From: Argonema galeatum A003/A1 | GTDB lineage: Bacteria; Cyanobacteriota; Cyanobacteriia; Cyanobacteriales; Aerosakkonemataceae | Direction of reading: 5' to 3' | DNA: 64,000 bases | Assembly (NCBI RefSeq): GCF_023333595.1 | Contig: NZ_JAIQZM010000023.1 | Location: 1 to 64,000, forward strand | In this document: positions 42,743 through 52,027 of the stretch, piece by piece | Position numbering within the stretch: position 1 is the stretch's first letter | Layout of the letters: each line of letters starts with the position of its first letter | The notes under the pieces: model-generated | What the model was told of the DNA's origin: nothing | What the model saw: the letters and a program-made list of their open reading frames with translations, nothing else | Databases searched by the model: none | Made by a program: the position numbers and the translations under genes

Positions 42743-43134
42743 ATTTCGATATACATGGTAAATTCTCTCTAGAAACTTCGCTATTTACAAGTACATACAG
42801 CGGTTCCCGCTGTAATGAAGTACATTTTAAGTAGGGGCTCCGCATTCCGGCAGATGATTTATTGGTAATCAGCAAAGATGAAATACGGTCATGCTTCGCC
42901 CTTCCCCTTCGCATACTGTACCTCTTAACAGCGGTAAGCGCTGTATTAAAACGCTCACAGCGATATAATAGCCTTCCCTAAGTAGGACTGTCTATTAATT
43001 AGAGCCGTCCCTCTGGCAGATGATTTAGATGAAGGCGATCGCTAATATTTTAAGTGGATTGTGGAAAGTCTGGGTTAGGTGAAATAGCACCTTGGTCACT
43101 TCTGTCAGCTTGAGTAGTTTGGAGATTTGAAGTT
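42743..43134. other. intergenic region with small palindromes, no gene seen
   Basis: The gap contains CAGCGGTTCCCGCTG and AGCGGTAAGCGCT palindromes and a degenerate GGGGCTCCGCATTCCGG...ATGCTTCGCCC inverted element (about 42834-42905). No supported coding sequence or RNA gene is seen. Confidence 0.55.
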
Positions 43135-43992
43135 ATGCGCTGGGAATTCGGTCGTAGAAGTACCAATGTTGAGGACAGGCGCGGAACAGGGCTTTCTGGC
43201 CCTGTAGTGGGGGGTGGTATAGGGACAATCGTTCTGGCGCTGATAGTTGCCTTCTTAGGGGGCGATCCCAGCGTGGTGTTGCAGCAAGGAAGAGATAGGA
43301 GCGATCGTCCTTACTCCCAGTCTCCACAAACACAACCAACTGCTGCGAACGATCGCATGGCTGATTTCGTTTCGGTTGTCCTAGCAGATACGGAGGATAC
43401 CTGGAATAGCCTGTTTCAGCAAATGGGCAAGACTTATTCGGAACCTACGTTAGTTCTCTATTCGGACACAGTAGAGTCTGCCTGTGGCTATGCGCGATCG
43501 GCAGTAGGGCCGTTCTATTGCCCAGGCGATCGAAAGCTCTACATTGACTTAAGCTTTTATAGGGATTTGAAGTATAAGTTCAACGCACCGGGAGACTTTG
43601 CCCAAGCTTATGTAATTGCTCACGAAGTTGGTCACCACGTCCAGAATCTAATGGGCATTACCCGACAAGTTCAGACATTGCAGCGTCAAGCCACTCGCAT
43701 AGAGGCGAATCAGCTTTCAGTTCGACAGGAGTTACAAGCGGACTGTTTCGCTGGGATCTGGGCAAACCATGCTAATCGATCGCGGCAGATTCTTGAAGAA
43801 GGCGATATTGAGGAAGCGTTGAATGCTGCCAGCAGTATTGGGGACGATCGCCTGCAAAGTCAAGCGAAGGGGTATGTTGTTCCAGAGACTTTTACCCACG
43901 GTAGTTCGGCTCAGCGAGTGCGTTGGTTCAAGCAGGGTATTCAGACGGGCAATCCCGCCAAATGTAATACTTTTGCCGTAGCGAATCCTTAG
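43135..43992 (+). CDS. YpfJ-type neutral zinc metallopeptidase
   Basis: This 285-aa protein starts MRWEFGRRSTNVEDRRG, typical of the YpfJ/zinc_peptidase family, with one N-terminal membrane helix (about 23-43). HEVGHH at 163-168 gives the HExxH zinc site. The downstream ELQADCFAGIWA Glu-containing helix would give the third ligand. The length fits. It is probably membrane-anchored with a periplasmic protease domain. The substrate is unknown and it is monocistronic. Confidence 0.92.
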   Translation: MRWEFGRRSTNVEDRRGTGLSGPVVGGGIGTIVLALIVAFLGGDPSVVLQQGRDRSDRPYSQSPQTQPTAANDRMADFVSVVLADTEDTWNSLFQQMGKTYSEPTLVLYSDTVESACGYARSAVGPFYCPGDRKLYIDLSFYRDLKYKFNAPGDFAQAYVIAHEVGHHVQNLMGITRQVQTLQRQATRIEANQLSVRQELQADCFAGIWANHANRSRQILEEGDIEEALNAASSIGDDRLQSQAKGYVVPETFTHGSSAQRVRWFKQGIQTGNPAKCNTFAVANP

Positions 43993-44233
43993 AATTCGAT
44001 CGCGAAGCGCTTTGTTTTAGAAGATGTTGCTTGATGCACTTGCCTCAAGTAAACAGAGCATTGAATGATGGTAGTTATGAGCGAAAGGCGATCGCTCCTT
44101 AAAACCTCCTAAACTCTTTACTCCCTTCGGGCCAGAAGATTATCTATCATTCTTTTTCCCCTCTGCCCCTCTGCCCCTGGAGCCCCTCTGCGGCTTTTAT
44201 AGATATTCTTTCAGCCAGAAAGGAGTAAGCGCC

Positions 44234-44836
44234 TTGAAATACTATCATCGACATCCCAACGCCTTCCCTCTAGATTATCTCAACGACCTGCGAGGAGAAA
44301 TTCTCGCCTGCTCTTATCTTGCCGTCAACAACCTCAACCGCGACTTCATTGGCACCAAAGGGTTTTCCGTGGTGTTTCAACGTTCGGAAATTGGGGAAGT
44401 AGAACGACGTTTTCCCTTCTTCAAACCTTATCTAGACCAAGCCCTACAGCCCACCTGCAACGCTTTCTACCTCAACCCCCTGCTGCTGGTGGAAGGCTCC
44501 CGCGTCGATCCGCATATCGATCGCTCCCTGCGGTCTTACTGCAAAACAGTTGAGCCTCCCCTGGTGGTCAGCGTTCTTTACGTGCAAGTCCCCCCCAATC
44601 TAGAAGGCGGAGAACTGGTGCTGCGCCGCCACAAACAGCAAGTCGGGCAGATTAAGCCACAAGTTAACACACTCCTGTATTTTCAGGGCGACCTCACCCA
44701 TTCCGTCAATGCCGTTAAAACTGCTGCTACTCGTCTGAGTTTGGTCTGCGAACAATACAGCCTGACCGAAACTGAACTGCAAGATATTCCCACATTCACA
44801 GTCGAATCTAGGGCAGTGAAAGCAAAAGGTCGGTAG
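44234..44836 (+). CDS. 2-oxoglutarate/Fe(II) oxygenase-like protein
   Basis: This 200-aa protein has a jelly-roll dioxygenase pattern. H94-x-D96 in DPHIDRS and H156 in DLTHSVNAV would bind iron, and RLSLVCEQY supplies the Arg for 2-oxoglutarate. The TTG start is decided by AGGAG eight bases upstream (GAAAGGAGTAAGCGCC), with no nearby ATG. Related prolyl-4-hydroxylase-like proteins modify proteins or small molecules. The substrate is unknown. Confidence 0.78.
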   Translation: MKYYHRHPNAFPLDYLNDLRGEILACSYLAVNNLNRDFIGTKGFSVVFQRSEIGEVERRFPFFKPYLDQALQPTCNAFYLNPLLLVEGSRVDPHIDRSLRSYCKTVEPPLVVSVLYVQVPPNLEGGELVLRRHKQQVGQIKPQVNTLLYFQGDLTHSVNAVKTAATRLSLVCEQYSLTETELQDIPTFTVESRAVKAKGR

Positions 44837-44944
44837 TGCAGCGCGGCAGAAATAACCCCTCAGTTCAGACGAAGTAAAATGCCTGACACTCAAAGGATTT
44901 TTAACTTTTGACTTTTGACTGAGTGACTTTTGACTTTTGCGTAG

Positions 44945-45559
44945 TCACGCTTCTCCATTCTCTTCGCTTTCAGTTTCCTCAAAATTAACCTTTTCGTAGA
45001 CATCTAACAGGGAAACTTCTAGCTCTAAAGAATTAAAAACTAGCGCCGTATCTTCGTCATCGTACTCGCGATACAACCATCGCTTATTGGCTGTTTTAGA
45101 ATACTGCTCAATCTGAATTTTGGTTTGGTCGATCAGAATGTACTCTTGAAAAGTTGGAATAGTTTTGTAAGCCTTAAACTTATCGCCTCGATCGTAAGCT
45201 TTAGTAGATTTCGATAAAACTTCCATAATTACTTGAGGGTTGGTAATGGTATCCTTCCGCTCATTAAAATACTCTGGTTTTCCATAAATTACCATTACAT
45301 CTGGATAAGTGTAAAATCGCTTTCTGGTTATCCACAGGCGCACATCACCTATGAAGACTCGATAGTCCTGCTGTTTAAAAGCGATGCTTAAGGCAACACT
45401 TACATTGAGCGCTATCTGATTGTGATTGGTAGTTCCACCCGTCATAGGTACTATTTCTCCGTCGCGGTATTCGTTTTTGTATTCCGCTGCTGACTCCAGT
45501 TCTAAATATTCTTCTGGAGAGTAGTAGCGCTTTGACGATGCTTGTATGGTTGCTGTCAT
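44945..45559 (-). CDS. Uma2-family (DUF820) endonuclease-like protein
   Basis: This 204-aa PD-(D/E)XK-fold protein of the very abundant cyanobacterial Uma2 family starts YYSPEEYLELESAAEYKNEY. Core residues are in YTYPDVMVIYG and PQVIMEVLSKSTKAYDRG (E-x-K-like), and a typical QEYILIDQTKIQIEQY follows. AGGAG sits nine bases before the ATG. The function of the family is not settled (nuclease-like, often mobile). It is monocistronic. Confidence 0.9.
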   Translation of the reverse strand: MTATIQASSKRYYSPEEYLELESAAEYKNEYRDGEIVPMTGGTTNHNQIALNVSVALSIAFKQQDYRVFIGDVRLWITRKRFYTYPDVMVIYGKPEYFNERKDTITNPQVIMEVLSKSTKAYDRGDKFKAYKTIPTFQEYILIDQTKIQIEQYSKTANKRWLYREYDDEDTALVFNSLELEVSLLDVYEKVNFEETESEENGEA

Positions 45560-45825
45560 AACATAATTCTCCTACAAAAATATTTGAAATGAGAAGGGAT
45601 ACGTTGCCATTTTTTTTATCTATTTTAACTCACATCTTGCACTATTGTTAGAAACAGGCATCTTATCTGTTCCTCAAGCAATCTTAATCTTGTGGGGTGG
45701 GCGTCCCGCCCGCCCATCAAAGCTTATTTAGTCATCTGCAAGATGTTAGTTTTAGCCAAAAGGGAGGAATGCGATCGCATCCCTCCCTCCCCAATCAATC
45801 AACTAAAATCCTTTGACTTTTCCTC

Positions 45826-46695
45826 TTAATCTTCCCTGATTACTTCAGCCTTTATTTCAATAATATCTGGAGCAGGAGGTAGAGCAGCATTTGGCTCATG
45901 TTCTAGGGGCTGACTTGCTTTAAGATCGGCAATTTTTTCTTTAACTTGTCCAGCCACATCTTGAGCCCTTTCTTTAACTTGTCCAGCCACATCTTGAGCC
46001 CTTTCTTTGGCTTGTCCAGCTACATCTTGAGCCTTTTCTTTAGCTTGTCCGGCCATCAGTTTAGCTTTGTCTTGCCATTGCCCGGCCACATTTTGAGCCC
46101 CGCGCCTCATCCCCTCCAATTCAGTCTGAGTTTTGTGATAATCTTCCTGGATAAATTCTGCTGCTTGACTAACCTTTTGATTTAATCCCTCCGCATAATA
46201 TTGAGGATTTTGAACAACTGAATCTGGCACAAGCAACCGTTTGCTACCGATACTGGAAATATCTGTAAGCGCAAGTAGATAGATCCCATCCAATACCCCA
46301 CGCCAACCGCTAGAAGAAAATAAGTAATTTATCACAGCACCAGTTTGGGGAACTAATAAATAGTCCACCACCTTACCAGCCTTATCACCAGCTTTCGTCC
46401 AAACTTCATGACCGATCAGAGAAAATACTTGCTCAGATTTTTCTGGGTCGGCAAATTCCTCGGCATTGAAGTTCACCATGATGCCATCAGCACCAATTGA
46501 TTCAATTCGATCCCAAATAAACGATCGTTTTTTGCCACCCAAAAATCCCGACTTACAGGTAAACCCTTCTACTCGGTGAGCTTTAGGATTTAGCCACAAA
46601 TAATCAACCCGGCCCAGTTCTTCCGCCGTGCGGCGATCCAGCACCAACTGATTGAGTAAGTCACTCTGCCTGATAACGGATTGTTGCATACTCAT
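45826..46695 (-). CDS. PRC-barrel protein with LEA-like C-terminal repeats
   Basis: This 289-aa protein has two PRC-barrel-like units (residues about 5-75, with LNQLVLDRRTAEELGRVDYL, in part, and about 85-160, with VWTKAGDKAGKVVDYLLV). A helical tail follows with 11-residue repeats KERAQDVAGQV four to five times (about 215-265), like group-3 LEA proteins. At the DNA level these are near-identical 33-bp repeats. AGGAG precedes the ATG. A stress-linked or membrane-edge role is inferred from other PRC-barrel proteins. Confidence 0.85.
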   Translation of the reverse strand: MSMQQSVIRQSDLLNQLVLDRRTAEELGRVDYLWLNPKAHRVEGFTCKSGFLGGKKRSFIWDRIESIGADGIMVNFNAEEFADPEKSEQVFSLIGHEVWTKAGDKAGKVVDYLLVPQTGAVINYLFSSSGWRGVLDGIYLLALTDISSIGSKRLLVPDSVVQNPQYYAEGLNQKVSQAAEFIQEDYHKTQTELEGMRRGAQNVAGQWQDKAKLMAGQAKEKAQDVAGQAKERAQDVAGQVKERAQDVAGQVKEKIADLKASQPLEHEPNAALPPAPDIIEIKAEVIRED

Positions 46696-46862
46696 AATTT
46701 AACTCCTAGTTACTTTCAATAATAGTTGCAATGTTCTTGGAATTAGGATTATAGGTAAACTATATCTGCTATTCTAACCTACCCTTCTCGAATGGCTATA
46801 CCTAGCGCCAGCTACGCCTACCCACGATAAACGCCACCACCTGCCACAGCCGCCAACCAAAA

Positions 46863-46956
46863 TATAGCTAGGGACTAGGGGCTAGGGGAAGAAGGGTTTA
46901 GAATCAAGGGTTTCAGGGATTAAGAACGTCCTAACTGACTCATCGGTTGCTATAAT
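46863..46956. repeat. dispersed GGGGCTAGGGG repeat, copy 2
   Basis: It is a close copy of 30419-30511, ending GACTCATCGGTTGCTATAAT. It is also the empty-site counterpart of the copy at 57437-57660, which carries an insertion. Confidence 0.75.
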
Positions 46957-46964
46957 ACCCTAAA

Positions 46965-47651
46965 ATGCGCTATCTCAAAAAAATCTGTCGCTATTTAGTG
47001 TTTTCCACTTTATCAATTTTGACTGTCCTTACCATCGGTTACTTCACTCCCACAAAATGGTGTAATTCTTCCCAGTCAAACTGCCACTTGACTATCTGCG
47101 TCTCTGACACGGGAATCCACACAAATATTGTGGTTCCCGTTAAGAATGATATCTTTGATTGGAAAATATATCTAAAGATAGATGACATTAAAAATAACTC
47201 AGAAACTAACTATAACTATTTAAGTTTTGGTTGGGGAGATAGAGCCTTTTATCTGACTACTCCTACCTTGGCAGATCTAAATCTTATGACTACCTTCAAT
47301 GCCTTATTTCTCCCTACACCTTCTGTCATGGACGTACAATGGTATCAAGTTATTCCCAATCATATTGAAAGAAGATGTGTCGGCGTCAGTCAGACTGATT
47401 ATCTTAATTTAATGAAATTTATTAACGATTCATTCCAACTGGATGATCGGGGTAGAAAAATCCGAATTAGTCAGGGTCACTCATCTCACAGTAGCTTTTA
47501 TGAAGCAAAAGGAAGTTATTCCATATTGAGAAATTGTAATTCTTGGACAGCCGAAGGTTTGCGAAAAGCTAATGTAAATACTCCCCTCTGGCCTGGACTT
47601 TCCTCTGGTATTATGCTCCATTTAAAAAACAGTTGTGAATGCAGCCAATAA
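46965..47651 (+). CDS. DUF2459 (TIGR02117) family protein
   Basis: This 228-aa protein has an N-terminal membrane helix (about 10-30). The DUF2459 body contains the conserved TGIHTNIVVP, FGWGDRAFYLTTPTLADL and a C-terminal NSWTAEGLRKAN. The Cys/His/Asn residues around ILRNCNSWTA suggest a papain-like or NlpC-like fold, but no activity is known for this family. It is probably periplasmic and membrane-anchored. Confidence 0.85.
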   Translation: MRYLKKICRYLVFSTLSILTVLTIGYFTPTKWCNSSQSNCHLTICVSDTGIHTNIVVPVKNDIFDWKIYLKIDDIKNNSETNYNYLSFGWGDRAFYLTTPTLADLNLMTTFNALFLPTPSVMDVQWYQVIPNHIERRCVGVSQTDYLNLMKFINDSFQLDDRGRKIRISQGHSSHSSFYEAKGSYSILRNCNSWTAEGLRKANVNTPLWPGLSSGIMLHLKNSCECSQ

Positions 47652-47711
47652 GCGATCGCAGCAATTAGCCATTAGCTCTATTTCAAGGATAGATAGACCC
47701 TGAGTATCGGT

Positions 47712-48143
47712 TTACGACTCTTCATCTATGCTTTTTCCTCTGCGACTGGTTAGGTAAGTCTCTGACTCTTTAAATGCTTGTTCTGTATTTGCATCTGGTT
47801 GGCGCTTTTCCTGTTCCTTCTTTATTACTGCATCTGGGTCTCCTTTGTCCAGCAAAATTTGAATTTTCGGCCCAGAACTTCCCAAACGAAAGATCATCCC
47901 ATCTACAACCTGACGCTGAGCGATCGCTTCATTATCCACATAAGTTCCATTAGCCCCAAAATTAATTATTTCCCACTCAGTACCATTGTTCCATAGCTCA
48001 ACATGATTGCGGGAGACCACAGAACTGAAAATTATGATGTCATTATCTTTTGACCGACCAATCCGAATCACTGATTCAGGGCCAAAAGTCCAACTTTGAA
48101 CCGGAGTGGACTGGCTAGGATGCAGCAGAGTTAGGGTAATCAC
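47712..48143 (-). CDS. FHA-domain protein
   Basis: This 143-aa phosphothreonine-binding protein is essentially one FHA domain (residues about 15-100): RIGRSKDNDIII, SRNHVELW and NGTYVDNEAI carry the Gly-Arg, Ser-His and Asn that read pThr. An acidic/charged tail follows. It starts at GTG, like its paralogue at 51077. It lies near a CBS-histidine kinase and two more FHA genes, all leftward, and may read phosphorylation by Ser/Thr kinases. Confidence 0.9.
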   Translation of the reverse strand: MITLTLLHPSQSTPVQSWTFGPESVIRIGRSKDNDIIIFSSVVSRNHVELWNNGTEWEIINFGANGTYVDNEAIAQRQVVDGMIFRLGSSGPKIQILLDKGDPDAVIKKEQEKRQPDANTEQAFKESETYLTSRRGKSIDEES

Positions 48144-48315
48144 AGGTATTAGATCTGAAAATATTTATGTGTATAACTGTTACGATCGCTAGTCGCTCAC
48201 CTCCAGCATATCAATTTAAAAAACCACCGGCAATTCCTCTGGTTCTGCGATCGCTAACAGAATCAGGCGTGAGGGTCAGAAATTAGCAAATTCCCATTAA
48301 TTATTGGCGACAAGC

Positions 48316-50463
48316 TTATTTATTCACCAGCAGGGTGGGAATTTCGATCGCAAATTCAGTTCCCTGTCCCGGTGCTGAAAAACACTTCAAGTGACCCCCG
48401 TGTTTTTCAACCACAATCTGATAGCTAATAGACAAGCCTAAACCAGTGCCTTTACCTGGAGGCTTAGTTGTATAAAAAGGATCGAACAACTTCTTAAGTA
48501 CTGTCTCCGTCATTCCCGGCCCGTTGTCCGCAAACCGGATCGTCACCCAATCGCCGTTTAGCACTTCAGTGCGAATTCGGATCGTACCGACACGGTGTTC
48601 GACTTCGCTCCCTGACTGCGGAATATTTTGTAAGCCCTTAAGACTTTCGCTCTCATCCAAAGCGTCAACAGCATTACTTAATATATTCATAAACACCTGG
48701 TTTAGCTGCCCAGCATAACAGTTCACAGGTGGTAGGTCGCCGTACTCCTTAATAACCAAAATACCCGGATGTCCTGACCTTGGCTTGAGTCGATTCTGCA
48801 AGATCAGCAGAGTGCTATCAATTCCCTCATGAAGGTCAACCGGCTTCATCTCAGCCTGATCCAGCCGCGAGAAGTTCCGTAGGGACAGAACAATCTGGCG
48901 GATGCGTTCTACCCCCAACTGCATCGAAGCCAACAACTTAGGCAAATCTTCCAGCAAAAAATTAAGATCGATCGCGTCAGCCTGCGCTTGAATTGCCGGA
49001 ATCGGCAGGGTATAGTGTTGCTGGTAGAGGTGAACCAAGTGCAGCAAATCTCGGACATATTGAGTGGCATAAGGTAGATTACCGTGGATGAAGCTGACCG
49101 GATTATTGATTTCGTGAGCCACACCAGCAACCAGCTGTCCCAGACTGGACATCTTTTCAGTCTGAATCAGTTGGCTTTGAGTGCGTTGTAATTCGTGCAG
49201 CGCAAGTTCCAGCTGGTTTGCTTGTTCTCTTAATTGCGCTTCCGATTGCCGCAATGCTTCTTCTACCTGCTGACGCTTGGCGATGTCCTCTTTTAGAAGC
49301 AGATTAGCTGCTTGTAGTTCGGCAGTCCGTTTGTCAACCTGTCTTTTTAAGTCGTCGTGAGCTTTTTGCAGTTCCTCCTCCGCCTTCACACGATAAGCAA
49401 TCTGCTTCTGCAATTGCTGGTTAGCGTTTCTTAATTCAATTGTGCGATCGTCTACCGCTTGCTGTAACGCCTCAATAACGCCGTACATTTCGGTTGGATC
49501 TAGCACTTGCAGCAGGCTGGTTTGGGACACAACACCCAGCAATTCCCCCTGATGACCCACCACTACCAAGCGCCGCACGTGCCGCCGTTGCATCTCCTGG
49601 TGGGCGACCCAAAGCGATTCATCAGGCCCCAGACAAAATAACGGCGTACTCATTACCTCTTGCGCCTGCAACTGCGATAAGTTCAGCTCTAGCGCCTGAA
49701 ACTTCACCACATCTCCCTCAGTGACAATCCCCACTGGTTTGAGGAAATGCTCTCGTCTGAGACTTTTGCCTGAATCGCTCAAGCTCAATATCGAGTCCTG
49801 AAGTGCTTTTTCCTCAGTCCTCAGATCTTGTTCCTCCATCCTGGCGATTACCACACAGCTAACCCGATACTCTGCCATCAACTGCGCTAAATTCAGCACA
49901 GATGCAGTCATGGGCGCATGAATGACTTGAGCTGACATCACGTCTGCTACAGACCACAATCGAGTCAGGAGATTGGCGGGTTGCATCGATGCGCGAATGC
50001 TTCCCGGCGTCAGCATCCCTACGATCTGACCTTCCGGGTCTAAAATTGGCAGGTGGCGAATGCGATGCTGACGAAAGATTGATAGCGCATTGAATATATC
50101 GTAAGAATCGGATTGGGTGAGGGTAATCACTGGATGGCTCATTACATCGGCCACCTTCAGAGTTTTGAAGTCCATTCCGCCAGCAGTCAGCCTAACGATA
50201 TCCCGTTCTGTAAATATGCCGACTAACTCTGACCCTTCGATCGCCAAAACACAGCTGGCTCGTTTTAACCTCTCTTGGAAAGATTCGCTAGTTTCCTCGA
50301 CTTCCAGCAACGGATTTTCACCCCGCACTGGACAACTGCTTCTCACCTGCGCCATTAGATGCAGAACCTCTATTAGAGGAGTATCGGGAGCGACAGTCAG
50401 GGTGTGAGGGTTGATTGCATTTTTGAGGGCTAGCGAATAGAGAGGTAGGCCGTTTAGGTGCAT
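48316..50463 (-). CDS. CBS-domain sensor histidine kinase
   Basis: This 715-aa cytoplasmic kinase has four CBS motifs in two Bateman modules (about 15-170 and 175-345, e.g. KVADVMSHPVITLTQSD, EVMSTPLFCLGPDESLW), which suggests adenine-nucleotide sensing. A coiled coil (about 345-425), HisKA with AGVAHEINNPVSF (His near 450) and HATPase with FADNGPGM and GKGTGLGLSIS follow. No membrane segment is present. It is flanked by FHA genes. The cognate receiver protein is not evident in the window. Confidence 0.93.
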   Translation of the reverse strand: MHLNGLPLYSLALKNAINPHTLTVAPDTPLIEVLHLMAQVRSSCPVRGENPLLEVEETSESFQERLKRASCVLAIEGSELVGIFTERDIVRLTAGGMDFKTLKVADVMSHPVITLTQSDSYDIFNALSIFRQHRIRHLPILDPEGQIVGMLTPGSIRASMQPANLLTRLWSVADVMSAQVIHAPMTASVLNLAQLMAEYRVSCVVIARMEEQDLRTEEKALQDSILSLSDSGKSLRREHFLKPVGIVTEGDVVKFQALELNLSQLQAQEVMSTPLFCLGPDESLWVAHQEMQRRHVRRLVVVGHQGELLGVVSQTSLLQVLDPTEMYGVIEALQQAVDDRTIELRNANQQLQKQIAYRVKAEEELQKAHDDLKRQVDKRTAELQAANLLLKEDIAKRQQVEEALRQSEAQLREQANQLELALHELQRTQSQLIQTEKMSSLGQLVAGVAHEINNPVSFIHGNLPYATQYVRDLLHLVHLYQQHYTLPIPAIQAQADAIDLNFLLEDLPKLLASMQLGVERIRQIVLSLRNFSRLDQAEMKPVDLHEGIDSTLLILQNRLKPRSGHPGILVIKEYGDLPPVNCYAGQLNQVFMNILSNAVDALDESESLKGLQNIPQSGSEVEHRVGTIRIRTEVLNGDWVTIRFADNGPGMTETVLKKLFDPFYTTKPPGKGTGLGLSISYQIVVEKHGGHLKCFSAPGQGTEFAIEIPTLLVNK

Positions 50464-50642
50464 AGCGATTAAATTGTGTGATGATTTCTACATCACAGCA
50501 TTAATGCAGTCAATTGTATGTTGTTATACTGCACACGGCTATACACTGGGGAAAAGCATTGACCGGCTTCAATGTTTTACCTGTTTGAGCTAAGAGAGTT
50601 TTCATGCAGTTAATTCCAAATCGCGCTTCATCCCTGTGAAAA

Positions 50643-51077
50643 TCAGGTATCGAGTTGGGTGACGTCATCTCGATCTTCGGATCTGGGATGGATCAAAGTG
50701 TCTCTTGATTTATCAGGTTTCGGCTCGGCGGGGGATTGTTTGGGAGGAGTTGTTTTTTGCCCATCCTTGACGCTGGATGTTCCCAATAAAATTTGAATCT
50801 GAGGGCCAGAGCGAGCTAAACGAATCATGGCTCCATCTCGGATGGGAGCTTCATTGATGCGTTTACCCTCCACATAGGTACCATTGGCACCTAAATTAAC
50901 AATTTCCCAGTTACAACCATGACGCCGCAGCTCTACGTGGTGCCGCGAAACTACGGCACTATAAAGGATGACGTCGTTATCAGTAGCTCGCCCAATCCGA
51001 ATCGCCGATTCCAGATCGAAAGTCCAACTTTGAATCGGTATCGACTGAAGTGGATGTAGCAGGTTTAGGGTAATCAC
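50643..51077 (-). CDS. FHA-domain protein
   Basis: This 144-aa paralogue of the gene at 48143 (MITLNLLHPLQSIPIQSWTF against MITLTLLHPSQSTPVQSWTF) has RIGRATDND, SRHHVEL and NGTYVEG. It starts at GTG. The C-terminal tail is Lys/Pro/Asp-rich. It is probably part of a small FHA group around the CBS kinase, and gene duplication is evident. Confidence 0.9.
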   Translation of the reverse strand: MITLNLLHPLQSIPIQSWTFDLESAIRIGRATDNDVILYSAVVSRHHVELRRHGCNWEIVNLGANGTYVEGKRINEAPIRDGAMIRLARSGPQIQILLGTSSVKDGQKTTPPKQSPAEPKPDKSRDTLIHPRSEDRDDVTQLDT

Positions 51078-51175
51078 ATTGGCAGCGTCAATTGATTTTG
51101 GATGTAAGTAGGCCAGGATTTTGGCATTTTACTGCCCACAAGGGGAGTATTTACCAGCAATTTAAGTAAAATCGA

Positions 51176-51958
51176 CTAAGAAATCTGAAACAGGAATGTA
51201 ACCAGGTCTCCTTTACCCAGGGCAATGCGATCGCCCGGACGCAATCGATGCCGGTTGCCCTTTGGCAGGGCTGTGTGGTTAATGTAAGTGCCGTTTGAAC
51301 TCCCGATATCTTCAATATAATAGGCATCTCCCTCCACCCTAATATCGGCGTGTACGCGGGAAACCACCTCCGAATTGGGAAAACCCGAAACGTCTATATC
51401 CGGCGGAATCTGATCGTTGGGCTTGCCTATATGAATAATCGATAGATTTTGAGGCAGCTCGATTTCCGTCTTGGTTTGGAGGTGCAGAAGCTTTGCCGTC
51501 TGCTGCTGCAATCGAGTTTGAGAGGCGACTCCTGCGGTTGGCGATGCTGGGGTGACACTGGGGCTTGGAGCCTGAGCAGATACGCTGTTGACGCTTGGCG
51601 GCGGCGGTGGAGACTCAGGGGCCTCCGGTTGGACGCTCGGATTTTCTGGAACAGACGCTTGAGAACTTTTGACCAAAGGTAATGGTTCAATCAAAGGCTC
51701 AGGTGGTATTAAGTCTGGCACAGATACTTGCTGTGTTGGTGCAACCGCCACAGTAGCTGGAGCAGCTGTTTGTTCTTCTCCTTTAACACCGCCAGCTTCT
51801 TGCAAGTTAAAGCCACACTGGCCGCAGAAGCTGGCGTCTGTCTGGACTGACGTGCCGCAGTTAGGGCAATTGGTTGTGGTCGGTAACGGTGTGTAACAGG
51901 CTTCGCACTGAACAGCTCCGTCGGGATTTTGGTGATTGCAGTTTGGGCAAACAATCAT
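51176..51958 (-). CDS. zinc-ribbon FHA protein
   Basis: This 260-aa protein has two N-terminal zinc-ribbon pairs (CPNCNHQNPDGAVQCEAC and CPNCGTSVQTDASFCGQC). A Pro/Ala/Val-rich disordered linker runs about 60-150, and a C-terminal FHA domain (about 165-255) has SRVHADI and NGTYINHTALPKGNRHRL (in part). Such proteins are common in cyanobacterial Ser/Thr-kinase signalling. It is the third FHA gene of the group, in the same direction. Confidence 0.9.
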   Translation of the reverse strand: MIVCPNCNHQNPDGAVQCEACYTPLPTTTNCPNCGTSVQTDASFCGQCGFNLQEAGGVKGEEQTAAPATVAVAPTQQVSVPDLIPPEPLIEPLPLVKSSQASVPENPSVQPEAPESPPPPPSVNSVSAQAPSPSVTPASPTAGVASQTRLQQQTAKLLHLQTKTEIELPQNLSIIHIGKPNDQIPPDIDVSGFPNSEVVSRVHADIRVEGDAYYIEDIGSSNGTYINHTALPKGNRHRLRPGDRIALGKGDLVTFLFQIS

Positions 51959-52027
51959 GAAGTTTTCTCTTGGGTCGAGATCGTCGTAAATGAGTTCTGT
52001 TGAGACGGGGGCGGTACCGATCGCATC

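Noticed and set aside
42495..42914. 139-codon ORF on the minus strand
   Set aside because: It is antisense to the TetR gene and extends into palindromic repeats. No homology pattern was seen.
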